Assembly: GCA_963707515.1 (NCBI GenBank)
Contig: CAVPQI010000001.1
Span: 372,001 to 436,000 of the forward strand
DNA from: Sva-07 sp963707515
GTDB taxonomy: Bacteria > Actinomycetota > Acidimicrobiia > Acidimicrobiales > Ilumatobacteraceae
Direction: 5' to 3'
Length of the DNA: 64,000 bases
In this document: positions 18,108-26,583 of the stretch, piece after piece
How the letters are laid out: every line of letters starts with the position of its first letter
Position numbering within the stretch: the first letter of the stretch is position 1
Made by a program: the position numbers and the translations under genes
Notes under the pieces: model-generated
Database searches by the model: none
Told to the model about the DNA's origin: nothing
Seen by the model: only the letters and a program-made list of their open reading frames with translations

Positions 18108-18113
18108 ACGATA
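18108..18113 (-). promoter_or_regulatory. Putative -10 element (TATCGT) of menD
   Basis: TATCGT on the minus strand ends 9 nt before the menD ATG. It faces the -10 of the next gene across a GGCGCC palindrome. Confidence 0.5.
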
Positions 18114-18119
18114 GGCGCC

Positions 18120-18125
18120 TAGCGT
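18120..18125 (+). promoter_or_regulatory. Putative -10 element (TAGCGT) of the DsbA-family gene
   Basis: TAGCGT ends 6 nt before ATG 18132. The two divergent -10 hexamers are only 6 bp apart, so the promoters point away from each other over a shared core. Confidence 0.55.
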
Positions 18126-18131
18126 GGGGAC

Positions 18132-18887
18132 ATGACGGTCTCGACGCCACCGACTTCGTCGCCCACGACGACCACGCCCCCGACGGTCACCGTCGACATC
18201 TGGTCCGACGTCGTGTGCCCGTGGTGCTACATCGGCAAGCGGCGCTTCGCGTCCGGGCTCGACGAGGTTCGCCGAGCGCTCGCCGCCGAGGGTGCCGACG
18301 TCGACTTCGAGGTCACGTACCACGCCTACCAGCTCGACCCGACGGCGTCCCCCGGTACCGCCCGTCCGGTCAGCGAGACCTACGCCAAGAAGTTCGGCGG
18401 CCCCGAACGGGCGGCGGCGATCATCGACAACGTCACCGCCACGGCGGCGACCGTCGGCCTCGACTTCCATCTCGACCGGGCGCTGCGGGCGAACACGCTG
18501 CTCGCCCACCGTCTCATCTGGCTCGCCGGGCAGCCCGGCTCGCCGGTGCCGCAGGATGCGATGAAGGAACGGCTCCTCAAGGCCTACTTCACCGACGGGG
18601 CGAACGTCGGCGACCCCGGCACACTCGCCGACTGCGCCGCCGATGTCGGCTTCGACCGGGCGGAGATCGTCGAGTTCCTCGCCTCCGATCGTGGGACCGC
18701 CGAGGTTCGCGCCGACCTCGACGCCGCCAACGACGAAGGCATCACCGCCGTCCCGACCTACGTCATCAACGGGCGGTGGGCGATCCCCGGCGCCCAGGAA
18801 CCCGAGACGTTCGCCCAGGTGCTGCGCAAGATGGCCGACCGCGCCCTCGCCGAGGCGGGTGGGCCGGACGCCGCACCCGGCGACTGA
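18132..18887 (+). CDS. DsbA-family oxidoreductase (FrnE-like)
   Basis: A 251-residue thioredoxin-fold protein with the CPWC motif at Cys29-Cys32 in DIWSDVVCPWCYIGKRRF and a cis-proline in ITAVPTYVING. No signal peptide is seen, so it acts in the cytoplasm, as FrnE-type proteins do. It may be a disulfide isomerase or act in polyketide or quinone chemistry. It lies inside the menaquinone cluster and its TGATG junction with menH suggests co-translation, but a role in menaquinone synthesis is only inference. Confidence 0.88.
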   Translation: MTVSTPPTSSPTTTTPPTVTVDIWSDVVCPWCYIGKRRFASGLDEVRRALAAEGADVDFEVTYHAYQLDPTASPGTARPVSETYAKKFGGPERAAAIIDNVTATAATVGLDFHLDRALRANTLLAHRLIWLAGQPGSPVPQDAMKERLLKAYFTDGANVGDPGTLADCAADVGFDRAEIVEFLASDRGTAEVRADLDAANDEGITAVPTYVINGRWAIPGAQEPETFAQVLRKMADRALAEAGGPDAAPGD

Positions 18888-19666
18888 TGCGCCACGACGC
18901 CGTCCCGATGCCCCGGCGCGCCGTCCTCGCCCACGGGTTCACCCAGACGGCACGGTCGTGGGATCGCCTCCAGCAGCTGCTGGTGACGCGCCTCGGCGGA
19001 CTGGAGACGGTCGCCGTCGACCTCCCCGGCCACGGCGATGCCCGACCGCCCGCTGACGCCGATCTCTGGGCGAGCGCCGACCGGCTCGTCGATCAGGGCG
19101 GCCGAGCGACGTACGTCGGCTACTCGATGGGCGGCCGAGTGGCGCTGCATGCCGCCCTGGCGCATCCAACCGAGGTGGAGCGGCTCGTGCTGATCGGGGC
19201 GACGGCGGGGATCGACGACGACGCCGGGCGCGCCGAGCGACGGCGATCCGACGACGAGCTCGCCGCCCGCATCGAGGCGATCGGCACCGCCGACTTCATC
19301 GACGAGTGGCTCGCCAACCCGTTGTTCGCCGGTCTCGACGCGCACGCGGCGGGGCGCGACGACCGCCTCCGCAACACCGCCGAGGGGTTGGCGGCGAGCC
19401 TGCGAGCCACCGGCACCGGCACCCAGACGCCGCTGTGGCACCGCCTCCCCGAGATCACCGTGCCCGTGCTCGTGCTCGTCGGAGAGCACGACGACAAGTT
19501 CACCGATCTCGGAAAGCGGATGGTCGAGGGTCTGCCCGACGCCGAGCTCGGCGTGATCCCGGTCGCCGGGCACAGCGTGCACCTCGAGCAACCTGCGGCG
19601 ACCGCCGACGCCATCGCCGCCTGGTGGCAACGAGTCGACGACCGGGCACCCGGGCGGCCTCGCTGA
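18887..19666 (+). CDS. menH: Alpha/beta hydrolase, likely MenH (SHCHC synthase)
   Basis: MenH eliminates pyruvate from SEPHCHC in menaquinone synthesis. The 259-residue protein has VLAHGFTQTARSWD, VDLPGHGDA, the nucleophile elbow GYSMGGRVAL, the acid in GEHDDKF and histidine in AGHSVHLEQP. These features and its place between menD and menA support MenH, though the family is hard to separate from other small hydrolases. The ATG shares one base with the previous stop. Confidence 0.78.
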   Translation: MRHDAVPMPRRAVLAHGFTQTARSWDRLQQLLVTRLGGLETVAVDLPGHGDARPPADADLWASADRLVDQGGRATYVGYSMGGRVALHAALAHPTEVERLVLIGATAGIDDDAGRAERRRSDDELAARIEAIGTADFIDEWLANPLFAGLDAHAAGRDDRLRNTAEGLAASLRATGTGTQTPLWHRLPEITVPVLVLVGEHDDKFTDLGKRMVEGLPDAELGVIPVAGHSVHLEQPAATADAIAAWWQRVDDRAPGRPR

Positions 19667-19697
19667 CCGCGCTCGTCGGGCGCCGGTCGGGCGCTCG

Positions 19698-20572
19698 TCA
19701 GGCGCCCAGCGCCAGGCCGACGGAGACGGTGAGACCCCACACCAGCTGCAATCGTCCCGTCCCGCCGAGCACGGCGATCAGCTCGCGTCCCGTGGCGCCG
19801 CTGAGCACGGCGCGGACCGGCGCGACGGCGGCGACGATCGCCACGAGACCGATCAGCGCCGCCGGCCGCCAGACCGCGGCGACCGCCGTCAACGCGAAGG
19901 TCGCGGTGACGAGGGCGACGTAGAACCAACGCGTGCGCCGATCGCCGAGCCGCACGGCGAGCGTCCGCTTGCCGACCTCGGCGATCGGTCGGGATGTCGC
20001 GCAGGTTGTTGATCACCAGCAACGCGCAGGCGACCGCACCGGCGGCGCACCCCATCACGATCGACAGCCCGGTGATCCGTTCGATCGCCGACGTAGGTCG
20101 TGCCGGCGGTGGCGACGAGGCCGAAGAACACGAACACGAACACCTCGCCGAGCCCGACGTAGCCGTACGGCCGGGGGCCGCCGGTGTAGAACCACCCGGC
20201 GGCGATCGCGGCGGCACCGACGACCAGCAGCCACAGCGAGGCGGCGACGGCGAGCGCCAGCCCGGCCACTGCGGCCACGGCGAACGCCAGCAGCGCCGCC
20301 CGCTTCACCGATGACGGCGCGGCGAGGCCGCTGGCGACGAGACGGACGGGCCCGACGCGGACGTCGTCGGTGCCGCGGACGCCGTCGCTGTAGTCGTTGG
20401 CGTAGTTGGCGCCGACCTGCAGGGCCAGCGAGACGACGAGCGCCAGCGACCACCCGCCACCAGACGACGTCGTGCCGTCGCCGGCGCCCACCGCGACGGC
20501 AGCACCGACCGCCACCGGGACGACTGCCGCCGGCAGCGTGCGCGGCCGGGCTCCGACGATCCAACGATTCAT
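19698..20572 (-). CDS. menA: 1,4-dihydroxy-2-naphthoate polyprenyltransferase, with two apparent +1 frameshifts
   Basis: MenA attaches the polyprenyl chain to dihydroxynaphthoate in the membrane. The pieces read in order: MNRWIVGARPRTLPAAVVPV, VGANYANDYSDGVRGTDD (the first Asp-rich motif) and GWFYTGGPRPYGYVGLGE; then, one frame over, IERITGLSIVMGCAAGAV and LLVINNLRDIPTD (the second motif); then VGKRTLAVRLGDRRTRWFY to the end. The shifts lie near 20087 (GG where G would keep frame) and near 19986. Joined, they give a normal MenA of about 290 residues with eight or so membrane helices. Confidence 0.84.
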
Positions 20573-20581
20573 GTGTCGGCC

Positions 20582-21673
20582 ATGATGGGGCCCGTGCCGC
20601 CACGCCCGCAACTCGTCGTCCATCGACCTGCCGGGCGGTCCGGCGTTCGTCGACGCGCTGCGCCGCATCTGGGACGCCGGCGACGCCGCCTTCCCGATCG
20701 ACCAGCGGCTGCCCCGCCGCAAGCGCGTGCTCGACGCTGGCGTCCGCCGTGTCGTCGACGGCGATGCCGCAGTCGGCGAGCCCGGTCGAGCCCGGCGATG
20801 CGCTCGTCGTCGCCACCAGCGGATCGACCGGCGCCCCGAAGGGCGTCGTGCTGACCCACGACGCCGTCGCCGCCTCCGCCGTCGCCACCAGCGCCCGGCT
20901 CGAGGTCACCGACGCCGACCACTGGCTGGCGTGCCTGCCGCTGTCGCACGTCGGCGGGCTCTCGGTCGTCACCCGGGCGCTGGCCACCGGCACGACGCTG
21001 ACCGTGCTGCCGGGGTTCGACGCCGCCGCGGTCGCGGCAGCTCGGACGGCGACGCTGGTGTCGCTCGTCGCCGACCGCGCTCGCCCGCATCGACCCGGCA
21101 CGGTTCCGGGTGATCGTGCTCGGTGGCAGCCGCCCGCCCGCCGACCGTCCCGCCAACACGGTGACGACGTACGGCATGACCGAGACCGGCAGCGGTGTCG
21201 TCTACGACGGCGTGCCGCTCGACGGCGTCGAGGTGCGCATCGACGACGGCGAGATCCACCTGCGCGGGCCGATGCTGATGCGCGGGTACCGCGACGGCAC
21301 GTCACCGATCGACGCCGACGGCTGGCTGGCGACCGGCGACCTCGGGCACTGGCTCGACGACGGCCGGCTGCACGTCGACGGGCGCCGTGGCGACCTGATC
21401 ATCTCCGGCGGCGAGAACGTCTGGCCGGAGGCGGTCGAGGCGGCGTTGGCCGACCATCCGGCCGTCGCCGAGGTGATGGTCCGCGGTGTCGACGATCCGG
21501 AGTGGGGCCAGGTCGCCGAGGCGGTCGTCGTCGCCGCCGGACCACCGCCGACACTCGATGCCCTGCGCGACCACGTCAAGCGGTCACATCCCGCCTTCAT
21601 GGCCCCGAAGCGCCTCGTCGTCGTCGACGCCCTGCCCCGTACCGCCCTCGGCAAGCCGCGCCGCAACGCCTGA
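20582..21673 (+). CDS. menE: o-Succinylbenzoate-CoA ligase (MenE-like), with three apparent +1 frameshifts
   Basis: MenE makes o-succinylbenzoyl-CoA for menaquinone. The fragments in order are MMGPVPPRPQLVV; then IDLPGGPAFVDALRRIWDAG up to VVDGDAAVGEP; then VEPGDALVVATSGSTGAPKG with CLPLSHVGGLSVVTRAL; then ARIDPARFRVIVLGGSR, TYGMTETGSGVVY, GWLATGDLGHW, GRRGDLIISGGENVWP and the lysine in LPRTALGKPRRNA. Shifts lie near 20620, 20782 and 21068, two of them at an extra C in a C run. The joined product is about 363 residues, short for the family, as in compact actinobacterial MenE. The start could also be GTG 20594. Confidence 0.78.
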
Positions 21674-21687
21674 CCCGCCGACGGTCC

Positions 21688-21724
21688 CACGTGACGGTTG
21701 GGGACGGGCCCCGAACGTCACGTG
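21688..21724. repeat. Palindrome, copy 2 of the CACGTGACG family
   Basis: CACGTGACG and GGGG on the left are matched by CCCC and CGTCACGTG on the right. It lies between the convergent menE and SDR genes, where it could act as a terminator. Confidence 0.7.
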
Positions 21725-21760
21725 CTCGGACAGGCCCCGAACGTCCCATGCTCGGACAGG
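21709..21760. repeat. Two tandem 26-bp repeats
   Basis: Two head-to-tail 26-bp units share CCCCGAACGT and GCTCGGACAGG and differ at two or three central bases. The first unit includes the right arm of the palindrome. Confidence 0.75.
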
Positions 21761-21782
21761 GGAGGGTTGGACGGGTCGTCGG

Positions 21783-22529
21783 TCAGCCGGCAGCGACGCC
21801 GGCGCCGCCATCGATGACGTAGGTGTCGCCGGTGATCCAGCTCGCCTTGTCGCTGGCCAGGAAGACGGCCAGGTTGGCGATGTCCTGCGGATCGCCGAGG
21901 CGCTTCACCGGCATCCGCTTGGCGAGCGCCTCGCCGAAGTTGTCGACGAGGTAGGCGGCGAAGTCGGTCTCCACGAGCCCGGGGGCGATGCCGACGACGC
22001 GGGTCGGGCCGAGCTCCGCGGCGAGCTGGCGGGTCATGTGGATCAGTGCCGCCTTGGTCAGGTTGTACACGCCGAGGCCACCGCCGTCGGTGCGCAACCC
22101 GCCGACCGAGGCGATGTTGACGATCACGCCCGGTTCGTCCTTGAACGCCTGCTCCCACGCCGCCTTGCACCACATCAGCGGGGCCTCGAGGTTGACCTGG
22201 AACGTCTTGTCGTAGCGTCCCTTGTCGACCTCCAGCGTGCGCCCGTAGTAGGGGTTGGTGGCAGCGTTGTTGACGAGGATGTCGAGGCGCCCGAAGCGCT
22301 CGATCGTCGCCGACACGGCGCGCTCGCCGGCATCGGCGTCGCCGGCGTTGGCGGCAAAGATCTCGACCTCGCCCTCCATCTCGGCGCGCGCCGCCTCGAG
22401 GCCCTCCTGCTTGCGACTGTTGATCATCACCTGGGCGCCGGACGACGCCAGCGTGGCGGCGATCGCCTTGCCGATCCCCTTCGATGCCCCCGTGACCAGG
22501 GCGACCTTCCCGTCAAGTCTGATCTCCAT
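21783..22529 (-). CDS. Short-chain dehydrogenase/reductase
   Basis: A classical SDR of 248 residues. The cofactor loop is TGASKGIG, followed by NNAATNP, the catalytic serine in IVNIASVGG and YNLTKAA (Tyr and Lys). The C-terminus WITGDTYVIDGGAG is typical of FabG-like enzymes. RSK after the second strand suggests NADP(H). The substrate is unknown. Start is ATG, 8 nt after TAGCGT, a leaderless arrangement. Confidence 0.9.
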   Translation of the reverse strand: MEIRLDGKVALVTGASKGIGKAIAATLASSGAQVMINSRKQEGLEAARAEMEGEVEIFAANAGDADAGERAVSATIERFGRLDILVNNAATNPYYGRTLEVDKGRYDKTFQVNLEAPLMWCKAAWEQAFKDEPGVIVNIASVGGLRTDGGGLGVYNLTKAALIHMTRQLAAELGPTRVVGIAPGLVETDFAAYLVDNFGEALAKRMPVKRLGDPQDIANLAVFLASDKASWITGDTYVIDGGAGVAAG

Positions 22530-22537
22530 GGCCGCCG

Positions 22538-22543
22538 ACGCTA
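22538..22543 (-). promoter_or_regulatory. Putative -10 element (TAGCGT) of the SDR gene
   Basis: TAGCGT on the minus strand ends 8 nt before the ATG. The repeat array begins about 50 bp further upstream. Confidence 0.5.
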
Positions 22544-22590
22544 ACCGAGCCGCCCGAACCCTCGGCCATCCGCGCCCGCACGCACCGGCT

Positions 22591-22821
22591 CGCGTTCTGC
22601 GTCAGCACACACATCGAGTTCGAGCGTTGTCGCTGACGCTGAAGCGCGCCGCCACGTCTGCGTCAGCACAAACGTTGACACGGACGTTGTCGCTGACGCT
22701 GAAGCGCCGCGTTCTGTGTCAGCGCACACATCGAACTCGGACGTTGTCGCAGACGCTGAAGCCCGCGTCTACGTCTGCGTCAGCGCAGACATCGAACTCG
22801 GACGTTGTCGCTGACGCTGAA
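22591..22821. repeat. Array of four imperfect stem-loop repeats, period 57-61 bp
   Basis: Each unit has TGCGTCAGC (or a close variant), a loop with ACATCGAACTCGGACGTTGTC, and GCTGACGCTGAAG, so each can fold as a hairpin with a GCGTCAGC/GCTGACGC stem. Right-hand stems begin at 22632, 22692, 22749 and 22810. Paired changes are not complete: the third unit has TGTCAGC and GCAGACGC. The gene-free stretch 22530-22841 holds only this array and the SDR promoter. Units are too divergent and the spacers too short for CRISPR. Confidence 0.85.
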
Positions 22822-22841
22822 TGGGGATTGCTGAGAACGCG

Positions 22842-23714
22842 TCAGCCCGGGGTGAGCTCGAGCGCGGTGGCGATGTCGGCGAGGACGGCCAGGTGCCCGT
22901 CGACGTTGCCGAGGCCGGCGTTCATCGTGTTGATGCCGACGTGGGTGGCGCCGGCGTCGCGCCACCGGCCGACGTGGTCGACGAGCTTGTCGAGTCCGTC
23001 GGCCGTCCAGCTCGCTCGACCCTCCATGCCGATCGCCGCGGGATCACGCCCCGCCTGCTCGGCGGATTCGGCGATGATCGCCTTCGCCTCATCGAGGTTC
23101 GGGCCGGGGACGACCTGCGGGAACCAACCGTCCGCCAGCTCTCCCATCCGTCGATAGGCGGGCTGCGACTGTCCGCCGACCCAGATCGGGATCGGCTGCT
23201 GCACGGGCATCGGCGCCAGGCCGGCCCCGGTGACGTGGTCGAAGTCGCCGTCGTGGTCGACGGCGCGCTCGCTGAGCAGCCGCCGCAGGAGCGGGATCTG
23301 CTCCGACATCCGACGTCCGCGAGTGGTGAACGACTGCCCCAACGCCTCGTACTCGACGGCGTTCCAGCCGATGCCGACGCCGAGGCGGAAGCGGCCGTCG
23401 GTGAGGATGTCGACCTGCGCGGCCTGCTTGGCCACCAGCGCCGTCTGACGCTGCGGCAGGATGATCACGTCGGTGACCAGTTCGAGGCGCGTACAGGCGG
23501 CGAGGTAACCGAAGAGCACGAACGGCTCGTGGAACGTGGTGTCGATGTCGTACGGCCCTCGCCACGGCGCGTGGGCAGCGGGGTCGGCGCCGAGCACATG
23601 GTCGTACGCCAGGAGGTGGGCGAAGCCGAGCTCCTCGACGGTGGTGGCGTAACGCCGGACATCGGCTGCCGAGGCGCCGATCTCGGTTTGCGGGAACACG
23701 ACGCCGATCTGCAT
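22842..23714 (-). CDS. Luciferase-like F420-dependent oxidoreductase
   Basis: A 290-residue TIM-barrel protein of the bacterial luciferase superfamily. It begins MQIGVVFPQTEIGA and has LAYDHVLG, ILPQRQTALVAKQAAQVD, RFRLGVGIGWNAVEYEALG and PIPIWVGGQ, patterns of the F420-using LLM class. F420 enzymes are widespread in actinobacteria. The substrate is unknown. It stands alone on the minus strand; the repeat array begins right after its stop. Confidence 0.9.
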   Translation of the reverse strand: MQIGVVFPQTEIGASAADVRRYATTVEELGFAHLLAYDHVLGADPAAHAPWRGPYDIDTTFHEPFVLFGYLAACTRLELVTDVIILPQRQTALVAKQAAQVDILTDGRFRLGVGIGWNAVEYEALGQSFTTRGRRMSEQIPLLRRLLSERAVDHDGDFDHVTGAGLAPMPVQQPIPIWVGGQSQPAYRRMGELADGWFPQVVPGPNLDEAKAIIAESAEQAGRDPAAIGMEGRASWTADGLDKLVDHVGRWRDAGATHVGINTMNAGLGNVDGHLAVLADIATALELTPG

Positions 23715-23723
23715 CCGCCGGTT

Positions 23724-24887
23724 CTACACCCGCTGGCCCCTCCCCCGCTCACCGTCGTCACGGGCGTCGTGCTGGGCGGCGAGATGGTCGGCGAGGACGA
23801 CCTGCGACGGCACGCTGATCAGCACGTTGGCGGCGCTGCTGGCGGCCTGCCCGAGGACGACGATCGTCAGCCCGACCCAGACACCGAAGGCGGCGACGAA
23901 TCCGTTGGTGAAGTTGAACGGGATCACGACGGCACTGGCGATCAGCCCGGCGACGATCAGGCGTCCGACCGTGCCCCAGTAGTGGCCCTCGGTCAGCTCC
24001 CAGCTGCGGCGCACACCGACGCCGTGACCGCCCCGGGCGGCGAGCACGGTGGCGAGGTACAGCCGGCCGATCAGCCAGCACATCAGCACGATCGCGGCGA
24101 TGCCGCCGAGCGTGGCCGTGACACCGATCACCACCCCGCCGGCACCTGCGGCCAGGGCGATGAACATCGGGATCAGCGGGACCGCAAGCGCCGCCAGGAC
24201 GATCGCGCCGACGACGATGCCGCTGCCCAGGACGGCCGGCAGCCGCCGAATCGACATCGAGAACGTCGACGGCGGCTCGATGATCGAACGATGCTCGTCG
24301 CGGTCGGCGTTCGCCTCGACCGCCTCCCAGGCGACGCGGGCCGTGAACGACGTCATCCACAGCGACAGGACCACGGCGACGACGCCGAACACGATCAACA
24401 CCGGCAGCCACGCCCAGAACAGATCCTGGAAGAGGTCGATCGCCCGGTCGACCTCGGCATCGGTGAGCTCGACCGGACTGGGATTGTCGAACCAGTCGTC
24501 GACCTCGAGCAGGTCACGGAGCTCCCGGGCGTCGTCGCTGCGCCACACCATCGTCACGATGCCGATGGCGGCGATGACGAGGGCGGCGCTGACGGCGACG
24601 ACGGCGATCGCAGCACGGCGCAGCGCGACCTTGACCACCGCCGTCGAGTCCTCGAACCACGAGCTGAACGAGTACGGGTCGCGGATCGTCGGTGGCACGC
24701 GGGGCGAGACGTGCACGGTCCACGCCGTGCCGTCCCAGTAACGCCAGTTGGCCTGCTGATGCGGATCGACGTACCAGCCGGCGGGCGGCATTGTCGGCGG
24801 CGCGGCGGGCGCGGCCGGAGGCGGCGGTGGACCCGCCGCTCCCTGTGCGGGGTCGGGCGGTCGAGGAGGTTCAGCCGCCCAGCTCAC
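23724..24887 (-). CDS. DUF2510 multi-pass membrane protein
   Basis: A 387-residue protein with a Pro/Ala-rich N-terminus, a DUF2510 motif at about residues 35-56 (GWYVDPHQQANWRYWDGTAW), then five or six membrane segments, for example IAVVAVSAALVIAAIGIVTM and WLPVLIVFGVVAVVLSLWM. An acidic loop lies between the first and second segments. DUF2510 is an actinobacterial module found at the ends of membrane proteins; function is unknown. The GTG start lies 6 nt after TACCGT. Confidence 0.82.
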   Translation of the reverse strand: MSWAAEPPRPPDPAQGAAGPPPPPAAPAAPPTMPPAGWYVDPHQQANWRYWDGTAWTVHVSPRVPPTIRDPYSFSSWFEDSTAVVKVALRRAAIAVVAVSAALVIAAIGIVTMVWRSDDARELRDLLEVDDWFDNPSPVELTDAEVDRAIDLFQDLFWAWLPVLIVFGVVAVVLSLWMTSFTARVAWEAVEANADRDEHRSIIEPPSTFSMSIRRLPAVLGSGIVVGAIVLAALAVPLIPMFIALAAGAGGVVIGVTATLGGIAAIVLMCWLIGRLYLATVLAARGGHGVGVRRSWELTEGHYWGTVGRLIVAGLIASAVVIPFNFTNGFVAAFGVWVGLTIVVLGQAASSAANVLISVPSQVVLADHLAAQHDARDDGERGRGQRV

Positions 24888-24893
24888 GCCACC

Positions 24894-24899
24894 ACGGTA
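24894..24899 (-). promoter_or_regulatory. Putative -10 element (TACCGT) of the DUF2510 gene
   Basis: TACCGT on the minus strand ends 6 nt before the GTG start. Confidence 0.5.
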
Positions 24900-24926
24900 A
24901 CCCGGGCGACGTCGCCGCCGGGAGCG

Positions 24927-25460
24927 TCAGTCGTGCGTCTGGCGGAACGCGGCCGGCGGTGGGCCGTTCCAGTGCCAGCGCTCGAGCAGCTCGAGCTCGC
25001 GTGCACGCATCAGCGCCGTCTCGTCCGGCTCGGCGTGATCGTGGCCGCGAACGTGGAGGATGCCGTGGACGACGAGCAGCGCCAGCTCGTCGTCGAGCGT
25101 GCCGGCATGGTCGGCGGATTGCGCCGCCGCGACCTCCGGGCAGACGACCACGTCACCGAGCAGCGTCGGCACCCCCGGCAGCGGCTCGTCGTCGAGCGGG
25201 AACGACAACACGTCGGTCGGCCCCTGCTTGCCCATGTGTTCGACGTTCAGCTCAGCCATCGAGGCCGCGTCGACGAACGTCAAGGTCAGCTCGCCGATCG
25301 CACCCTCGTCGTCGAGGACGGCGATCGCCAACCGCTGCCACCGATCGAGGTCGACGAGCGGTTCGGCATCGTCGGCGTCGCGCTCGTCGGCGATGACGAC
25401 GACCACATCCTGCTCGGCCGACTGCTCGGCCGATGTGTCGTCCGGGGCAGGCGTGGTCAC
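24927..25460 (-). CDS. ybeY: Endoribonuclease YbeY
   Basis: YbeY is a zinc-dependent RNase for 16S rRNA 3' maturation and ribosome quality control. The 177-residue protein has TDVLSFPLDDE and the metal-binding HGILHVRGHDHAE (H-x3-H-x5-H), as expected. An acidic N-terminal extension of about 40 residues precedes the usual domain. It overlaps the phoH stop by GTGA, the common phoH-ybeY pair. Confidence 0.92.
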   Translation of the reverse strand: MTTPAPDDTSAEQSAEQDVVVVIADERDADDAEPLVDLDRWQRLAIAVLDDEGAIGELTLTFVDAASMAELNVEHMGKQGPTDVLSFPLDDEPLPGVPTLLGDVVVCPEVAAAQSADHAGTLDDELALLVVHGILHVRGHDHAEPDETALMRARELELLERWHWNGPPPAAFRQTHD

Positions 25461-26464
25461 GACGGCGATGCCGGCGAACCCGCATTGGACGCGTTGGGTG
25501 CGCCGCTCGCCTGGCGGTCGTACGCAGCGACGATGTCGGCGACGATGCGGTGCCGGACGACGTCGGATCCCGACAGGTGGACGAACGCCAGCCCCTCGAT
25601 CCCGGTCAGCGTGCGTTCGAGGCCGGCGAGCCCGCTCTTCCCGTTGGGCACGTCGACCTGGGTCGTGTCGCCGGTGACGACGACCCGCGACCCGAAACCG
25701 ATGCGGGTGAGGAACATCTTCATCTGCTCGGGCGTGGCGTTCTGCGCCTCGTCGAGGATGATGAAGCTGCCGTTGAGCGTGCGACCGCGCATGAATGCCA
25801 GCGGCGCCACCTCGACCACCTGCCGTTCGAGCAGTCGCTGCACCGCATCGGCGTCGAGCATGTCGTAGAGCGCGTCGTACAGGGGGCGCAGGTACGGGTC
25901 GATTTTGGCCATCAGGTCGCCGGGAAGGAACCCGAGACGCTCGCCGGCCTCGACCGCCGGACGGGTGAGGATGATCCGCTGCACCTCTTTGGCTTGCAGG
26001 GCGCGGACCGCCATCGCCACCGCCAGCCACGACTTGCCGGTGCCGGCAGGGCCGAGCCCGAACGTGATGACGTTCTCGGCGATCGTGTCGATGTAGCGCT
26101 TCTGACCCGCCGTCTTCGGCTTGACCTGACGCCCCTTGGCGCCGCGCAACACCTGGTGGGTGAGGATCTCGCTCGGCCGCTCGCTGGCGCCGACCATCAC
26201 CATGATCCGGTCGAGGGTGACGTCGTCGAGTTGCTGACCGGATTGGAGCAGCGTCGACAGCTCCTCGAACAGGCCGGAGGCAGTGTTGACGAGATCGGGA
26301 TCGTCGCCGCTGATGCGCACCTCGTTGCCGCGAACGGTGATCTGCACCGCCGGGAACGCCTGCTCGATCTGGCGCAGGAAGCGATCGCGGGGTCCCAGCA
26401 TCGCGGTCATCACGTGGGTGCCGGGGACGACGACGGTGGTCGTGGTGGGAATGCTCGTTGCCAT
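25457..26464 (-). CDS. phoH: PhoH-family ATPase
   Basis: A cytoplasmic P-loop ATPase of the PhoH/PhoL type with 335 residues. It has an N-terminal KH-like segment (VQITVRGNEVRISGDD), Walker A GLGPAGTGKSWLAVA, the RPAVEAGERLGFLPGD block and Walker B SFIILDEAQNATPEQ. It is thought to act in RNA metabolism with YbeY, which follows in the same operon. An internal ATG (MTAMLGPRDRF) is an alternative start. Confidence 0.93.
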   Translation of the reverse strand: MATSIPTTTTVVVPGTHVMTAMLGPRDRFLRQIEQAFPAVQITVRGNEVRISGDDPDLVNTASGLFEELSTLLQSGQQLDDVTLDRIMVMVGASERPSEILTHQVLRGAKGRQVKPKTAGQKRYIDTIAENVITFGLGPAGTGKSWLAVAMAVRALQAKEVQRIILTRPAVEAGERLGFLPGDLMAKIDPYLRPLYDALYDMLDADAVQRLLERQVVEVAPLAFMRGRTLNGSFIILDEAQNATPEQMKMFLTRIGFGSRVVVTGDTTQVDVPNGKSGLAGLERTLTGIEGLAFVHLSGSDVVRHRIVADIVAAYDRQASGAPNASNAGSPASPS

Positions 26465-26568
26465 GTGCTCGCCGCATCGTATCCCCGCCACCCGGGCTGC
26501 GGGAGGCGGTATTCGAGGTGGCGCCGGGCGGGAAGCGGGGGTGCCAGCCACCACCGGACCGGTCGGGT

Positions 26569-26574
26569 TACCGT
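26569..26574 (+). promoter_or_regulatory. Putative -10 element (TACCGT) of the GH10-like gene
   Basis: TACCGT lies 3 nt before ATG 26578 and 9 nt before ATG 26584. Transcription from it would exclude the first ATG, which is why the second was chosen. Confidence 0.45.
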
Positions 26575-26583
26575 GAGATGCCC

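Noticed and set aside
17186..18131. Plus-strand gene through menD
   Set aside because: The plus-strand frame has no recognisable domain, while the minus strand reads MenD motifs in three successive frames.
22591..22821. CRISPR array
   Set aside because: Units are imperfect, only four, with self-complementary arms and no unique spacers of constant length; no cas genes are near.
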